A DNA stretch of 20,142 bases from Opitutales bacterium (lineage in GTDB: Bacteria > Verrucomicrobiota > Verrucomicrobiae > Opitutales > CAG-312), in the NCBI GenBank assembly GCA_017623955.1, contig JAGAOA010000084.1, positions 1-20,142 on the forward strand, given 5' to 3'. This document shows, one piece after another, positions 16,979-20,142 of the stretch. Positions within the stretch are counted from its first letter, which is position 1. Every line of letters starts with the position of its first letter. Made by a program: the position numbers and the translations under genes. Under the pieces are notes generated by a model. The model had not been told where the DNA came from. It did not search any database and saw only the letters and a list, made by a program, of their open reading frames with translations.

Positions 16979-17597
16979 GGAGAAAAATCAGAAAAATCTT
17001 CTAAAAAAGAAGATAGAGCTTAAAGCTATCAGTGAATGGGTAGGCGAAGGCCAGAGTGTGCTTGATCTAGGCTGTGGACGCGGAATTTTATTACACGAAC
17101 TAGTTCAACGCAAAAATGTTTATGCAGTTGGAGTTGATAGCGATTTTGAAAAAATATCGTTATGTATAAAGAAAGGTGTGAATGCTTATCACGGGGATAT
17201 AATGGATATTCTTTCTTCGTTCGATGATAATTCTTTCGATTGGATTATTTGTTCCCGTACGCTACCTGAGCTAGAAAACGCAAGTGAAGTTATTTCTGAA
17301 TCGCTTCGCGTGGCTAGATGTGTTGCTGTTGGATTTGTAAATTATGCTTACTGGCGAAACAGATTGAGCGTTTTATTTACAGGAGATAGAATTGTGAATG
17401 AAGTATATCCTAGCAGATGGGAGGCTTCGAGACCTATGAACTCTATTTCTGTAAATTCTTTTAAGAAATTTTGTAAAAAGAACGAAATATCTATAAGACG
17501 CGAACATTTTTTGCGTGGAGACTGGGAAGTTCCATGCAACTTTATGCCAAACTTATTTTCAGGATATGCATTATTTGAAATTTCAAAAAACAAATAG
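16971..17597 (+). CDS. metW: Methionine biosynthesis protein MetW
   Basis: A 208-aa protein of the MetW family, a SAM-methyltransferase fold that partners with MetX and is needed for its activity in some bacteria. The SAM-binding motif VLDLGCGRGILL is at 30-41, then AVGVDSD near 54-60, and DNSFDWIICSRTLPELENA near 84-102. The C-terminal MetW-type segment with SEWEASRPMNSISV-like residues (here SRWEASRPMNSISVNSF) and RREHFLRGD is present. The ATG lies 8 bases inside metX, so translation is coupled. Whether it methylates anything is unknown. Confidence 0.94.
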   Translation: MTEEKNQKNLLKKKIELKAISEWVGEGQSVLDLGCGRGILLHELVQRKNVYAVGVDSDFEKISLCIKKGVNAYHGDIMDILSSFDDNSFDWIICSRTLPELENASEVISESLRVARCVAVGFVNYAYWRNRLSVLFTGDRIVNEVYPSRWEASRPMNSISVNSFKKFCKKNEISIRREHFLRGDWEVPCNFMPNLFSGYALFEISKNK

Positions 17598-17640
17598 TTA
17601 AAATTATTTATTTTATTAATCTTTAAGAAATATATAAATT

Positions 17641-18228
17641 ATGAATACATGTAAGGAAGACAAAAACAAGGAATCAAACTCGCCTATAAATGCAGAAATG
17701 CAAAAGCATTTTATGCAAGAACGTAAAATTTTTCTTTGGGATTCTGTAACAGATAAAAGTGCTGCTGATATAGTTGAAAAGCTTTTGTATCTTGATATGC
17801 TGGATCATAAAAAAGAGATAACTCTTTATTTGAGCACTCCTGGTGGTTCTATCAGTGCTGGTATGTCAATTTACGACACAATGAAACTAATAAAGGCTCC
17901 TGTTAAGGTTGTTGTTACAGGTATTGCCATGAGTATGGGTTCTATTCTATTATCGGCAGCTCCAAAAGGAAAGCGTTTCTTATTCCCAAGTGCAAGAGTT
18001 ATGATTCATCAACCTTTGATAATGGGCGAGATGAGCGGTACTGCTATTGATATGCACATTCAAGCTATGGAATTAGAACGTATGCGTCAAGAACTCAACA
18101 AGATTTTAGCTGACGCATCGGGACAACCGCTTGATAAGGTTACGGCTGATACTGACAGAGACTTCTTTATGACTGCTCAAGAGGCTATTGACTATGGTTT
18201 AGCTGATGCGATTGTCACAAAGCTTTAA
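17641..18228 (+). CDS. clpP: ATP-dependent Clp protease proteolytic subunit, ClpP-like
   Basis: A 195-aa serine protease of the ClpP family, which forms double rings and works with Clp ATPases on damaged or regulatory proteins. The triad is complete: S98 in GIAMSMGSILL, H123 in RVMIHQPL, and D170 in ADTDRDFFM. STPGGSISAGMSIYDTM (65-81) is typical of the family. It is not the standard form: the N-terminus lacks the usual P-x-V-I-E ... G-E-R-x-x-D-I-Y-S-R-L-L segment that makes the axial gate, and the handle has LIMGEMSGTAIDM instead of GGxxGQAxDI. No clpX or tig is adjacent. It is probably a second paralogue, but this window cannot show that. A terminator follows. Confidence 0.92.
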   Translation: MNTCKEDKNKESNSPINAEMQKHFMQERKIFLWDSVTDKSAADIVEKLLYLDMLDHKKEITLYLSTPGGSISAGMSIYDTMKLIKAPVKVVVTGIAMSMGSILLSAAPKGKRFLFPSARVMIHQPLIMGEMSGTAIDMHIQAMELERMRQELNKILADASGQPLDKVTADTDRDFFMTAQEAIDYGLADAIVTKL

Positions 18229-18250
18229 TTTTTCTTTTTTATAATTTTAC

Positions 18251-18282
18251 ACAAAAAAACGCACGAATGTGCGTTTTTTTGT
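18251..18282. terminator. Bidirectional Rho-independent terminator
   Basis: Stem ACAAAAAAACGCAC / GTGCGTTTTTTTGT with a GAAT loop; A-run before and T-run after, so it works on both strands. It lies between clpP (+) and the TPR gene (-), which converge on it. Confidence 0.94.
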
Positions 18283-18302
18283 ATGTATTATTAAATGTTT
18301 AT

Positions 18303-18689
18303 TTACTTTTGCGAATAATAGAAATCAACCTTAGCTGAAACATCTTTATACGATGCATCAATTTGATATATTTCTTTATATTCCGCAAAAGCCGCGTCTT
18401 TATTACCCATTTTTTCATAAGTTGAAGCCAATTCGTAGATGACTTCTTTCTTATCATCGTTCATCAACTTTGATTCATTTTTTGCTGTTATAAGTTGATC
18501 AACAGCCAAGTCGAACTTTCCACCCATTGAGAATGCTCTACCAAGACCTAACAATGACTGCATACGATGTTTTGGACTACGTTGAGCTGTTTGCAACTGT
18601 TTGATTGCTTCGTCTAGTACGCCTGCTTCAAGGTAAAGTTTACCTAATTGGAAACGAGCTTCGTAATCATTTGGATAACGTTCAACTTG
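18303..18689 (-). pseudogene. TPR protein, C-terminal part after an in-frame stop
   Basis: This stretch is open in exactly the same frame as the TPR gene upstream, separated only by one TAA codon. Its translation begins QVERYPNDYEARFQLGKLYLEAG, an obvious TPR motif that needs its first helix residues from before the stop. Two more TPR-type repeats follow (about RMQSLLGLGRAFSMGGKFDLAV and KEVIYELASTYEKMGNKDAAFAEY), ending FYYSQK. An internal ATG at 18594-18596 could start a short product, but it would begin in mid-repeat. The likely reading is one protein of 472 codons interrupted at codon 344. Confidence 0.78.
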
Positions 18690-19721
18690 TTATTTTGCAT
18701 TGTTGAGCTTAATTTCTGCAATCTTATCATTTGCTTCTCTGAGCTTTGTAGCAAGTTCTGCGTTGTTTGAGTCCGCATCAAGTTGTTGTTGGAGTGCGTC
18801 TCTAGCTTGTTCCATTTCTTGAACCATAAGTGTTTTTTCAAGCTTTTCAAATGTTGTATCGCCTGCACCCAATGGTTGTTTGCGAGCCATACGGACGTAT
18901 TCTAATGCTTCGCTATAACGCTTCAACTGGCGTAAGTATCTGCAAATATCTTTATATAGATTGATATTTTGTTCGTCTTCAGCAATCTTAACTTTAAGGT
19001 CTTCAACAAACTTTGCAACAGTTTCGTCGTCGTTGACTGTACTTGTTTGACGTTCACGTTCAAGTTGAGCATCGGCATCTTTAACTTTATCTTTTGCACT
19101 ACCGCCTTCTTCCCATTTACCCTTATTCATTGTCTTCATAACAGATACTGTTCGGGCTATTGCTTGAGCTTCGCCATTTGCTCTATTTTTTAACAATACG
19201 CTTTCTGCAATTTGCATAGCTTCGTCTGGTTGCTTATTTTTGATATAAGCATTTGCCAATGCTATCAAATTTGCTTCTGTTGGTGCATACTGAACTATTG
19301 CTTGGTATCCTGTTGCGGCTACTCCTAGATAATTTAGAGCTTCGGCTGCTTTAACTAATACTTTTACTGCAACTGGATTATCAGGACATTCGCTCATCAG
19401 TGCTTCTGCCATATTCAACAATTCGAGAGCTTGATTTTTCTTTATCATACTATCTGCTTTTGTTGAAAGCACAAACGATTTTACCGATGCTATTATTTTT
19501 GCAATTGGGCTACCTTTGCCATACTTCTTATACTGCGCTTGACGCAATATTTTGCGAACTTCCACACAATTTGGATATTTATTCAAAACTGTATTACAAA
19601 TATCGATTGTGTAATCGGGGTTCTTTGCAAGCGAATTTTCGGCATTAGCTATATTTTTTGCCAAACGAGGATCGAGTTCTGCGATTGTTATTTCTTTTAT
19701 TTCTTGTGATTGTTCTGCCAT
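18690..19721 (-). CDS. TPR-repeat protein, N-terminal part (ends at in-frame TAA)
   Basis: A 343-aa product from ATG at 19721 (MAEQSQEIKE); a TTG eight codons further up is open but a poor start. It has no signal peptide, so it is cytosolic. It has many helical hairpins of TPR type: NPDYTIDICNTVLNKYPN, ALELLNMAEALMSECPDN, ANLIALANAYIKNKQPDEAMQIAESV, LYKDICRYLRQLKRYSEALEYVRMA. A charged coiled-coil-like stretch (EMEQARDALQQQLDAD ... REANDKIAEIKLNNAK) directly precedes the stop. TPR proteins are binding scaffolds; the partner is not visible. It follows glmM by 49 bases on the same strand. The TAA at 18692-18690 interrupts a frame that goes on as TPR for 128 more codons. Confidence 0.82.
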   Translation of the reverse strand: MAEQSQEIKEITIAELDPRLAKNIANAENSLAKNPDYTIDICNTVLNKYPNCVEVRKILRQAQYKKYGKGSPIAKIIASVKSFVLSTKADSMIKKNQALELLNMAEALMSECPDNPVAVKVLVKAAEALNYLGVAATGYQAIVQYAPTEANLIALANAYIKNKQPDEAMQIAESVLLKNRANGEAQAIARTVSVMKTMNKGKWEEGGSAKDKVKDADAQLERERQTSTVNDDETVAKFVEDLKVKIAEDEQNINLYKDICRYLRQLKRYSEALEYVRMARKQPLGAGDTTFEKLEKTLMVQEMEQARDALQQQLDADSNNAELATKLREANDKIAEIKLNNAK

Positions 19722-19770
19722 AAATAAGTAGTTGTTAAAATTCAAAGAGGTAGTTTAATAAAAACAAAAA

Positions 19771-20142
19771 TTACTGCAAGTCATTTTCTACTGATTTTTC
19801 TAAAATTTGCATACAAGTATCAACAAGTTTCACATCTTTTGCTTCTACTAAAAGGCGAATTTTCTTTTCAGTTCCAGAATAACGTACCAAAAGCCTACCT
19901 TTAGTTCCCAATATTTGTTCGCATTCTGATATAGATTTTGATAGATTAGGGGTTTGTTCGATAGGCGTTTTACGTTCGACTTTCAACGCTTTAGATTTAT
20001 TTGGATACATTGCAACACCACCACGCAACTGCGACAATTTCTTAGATGTTGATTTCATAACAGAAAGTACAGACAGCGCAGCAGCCAAACCATCGCCACA
20101 CGGCGATATTTCTGAGAAGATGAAGTGTCCTGAATTTTCGCC
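19771..20142 (-). CDS. glmM: Phosphoglucosamine mutase GlmM, C-terminal part (cut by window end)
   Basis: The last 123 residues of a phosphohexomutase; the gene continues past the window end. The visible part has GENSGHFIFSE and SPCGDGLAAAL, which match the sugar-binding G-E-x-S-G-H loop and the following G-D-G-L segment of GlmM, and the domain-4 phosphate-binding loop RYSGTEKKIRLLVEA. The E-x-S-G-H with nearby G-D-G-L favours GlmM, which converts glucosamine-6-phosphate to glucosamine-1-phosphate for peptidoglycan and LPS precursors. The active-site serine and metal loop lie outside the window, so a related phosphoglucomutase/phosphomannomutase remains possible. Confidence 0.9.
   Translation of the reverse strand, partial: GENSGHFIFSEISPCGDGLAAALSVLSVMKSTSKKLSQLRGGVAMYPNKSKALKVERKTPIEQTPNLSKSISECEQILGTKGRLLVRYSGTEKKIRLLVEAKDVKLVDTCMQILEKSVENDLQ

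Overview
The window reads as a chromosomal segment of an AT-rich, Gram-negative bacterium. The outer-membrane and periplasm context comes from SecG, a LolA-like secreted protein, an AlgI-type acyltransferase and a GH92 mannosidase. The metX-metW pair, the SecG with a Lys/Ala tail, and the large secreted repeat-like protein would fit a host-associated Verrucomicrobiota/PVC-type organism, but I infer this from gene style only and did not compare the rRNA.

Layout. 1-545 is the end of an rRNA operon (23S 3' end, spacer, 5S). 546-935 has no protein gene: it holds a strong terminator and a second, diverged copy of the 5S 3' tail plus that terminator. 936-1924 is a very AT-rich restriction island: a full-length DpnI-like endonuclease (cuts methylated GATC) overlapping a 75-aa unknown. 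2201-7035 is a surface-glycan block on the + strand: an MBOAT O-acyltransferase split by a frameshift in a G7 run, an SGNH-type partner, and a GH92 alpha-mannosidase. A terminator separates this from a minus-strand group (gamma-carbonic-anhydrase-like protein, trmB, a polytopic membrane protein), which diverges from glnB (P-II). A secreted unknown protein of 520 aa follows, ending at a bidirectional terminator.

11003-15620 is a minus-strand run: secG, a LolA-like protein, an M29 aminopeptidase, an RluD-like pseudouridine synthase and metY. Facing away from it are metX-metW and clpP (+), closed by another bidirectional terminator. Beyond it on the minus strand are glmM (partial, cut by the window end) and a TPR protein interrupted by one in-frame TAA.

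How the genes fit together: metX, metW and metY supply methionine by acylation of homoserine and direct sulfhydrylation. The MBOAT and SGNH pair should acylate an exported polysaccharide. The DpnI homologue predicts a cell without Dam-type GATC methylation. The most notable points are the DpnI/75-aa cassette beside a rearranged rRNA operon end, the terminator copies with a compensatory base-pair change, two lesions (homopolymer frameshift and nonsense codon) in otherwise intact genes, and a divergent ClpP that lacks the usual axial-loop segment.
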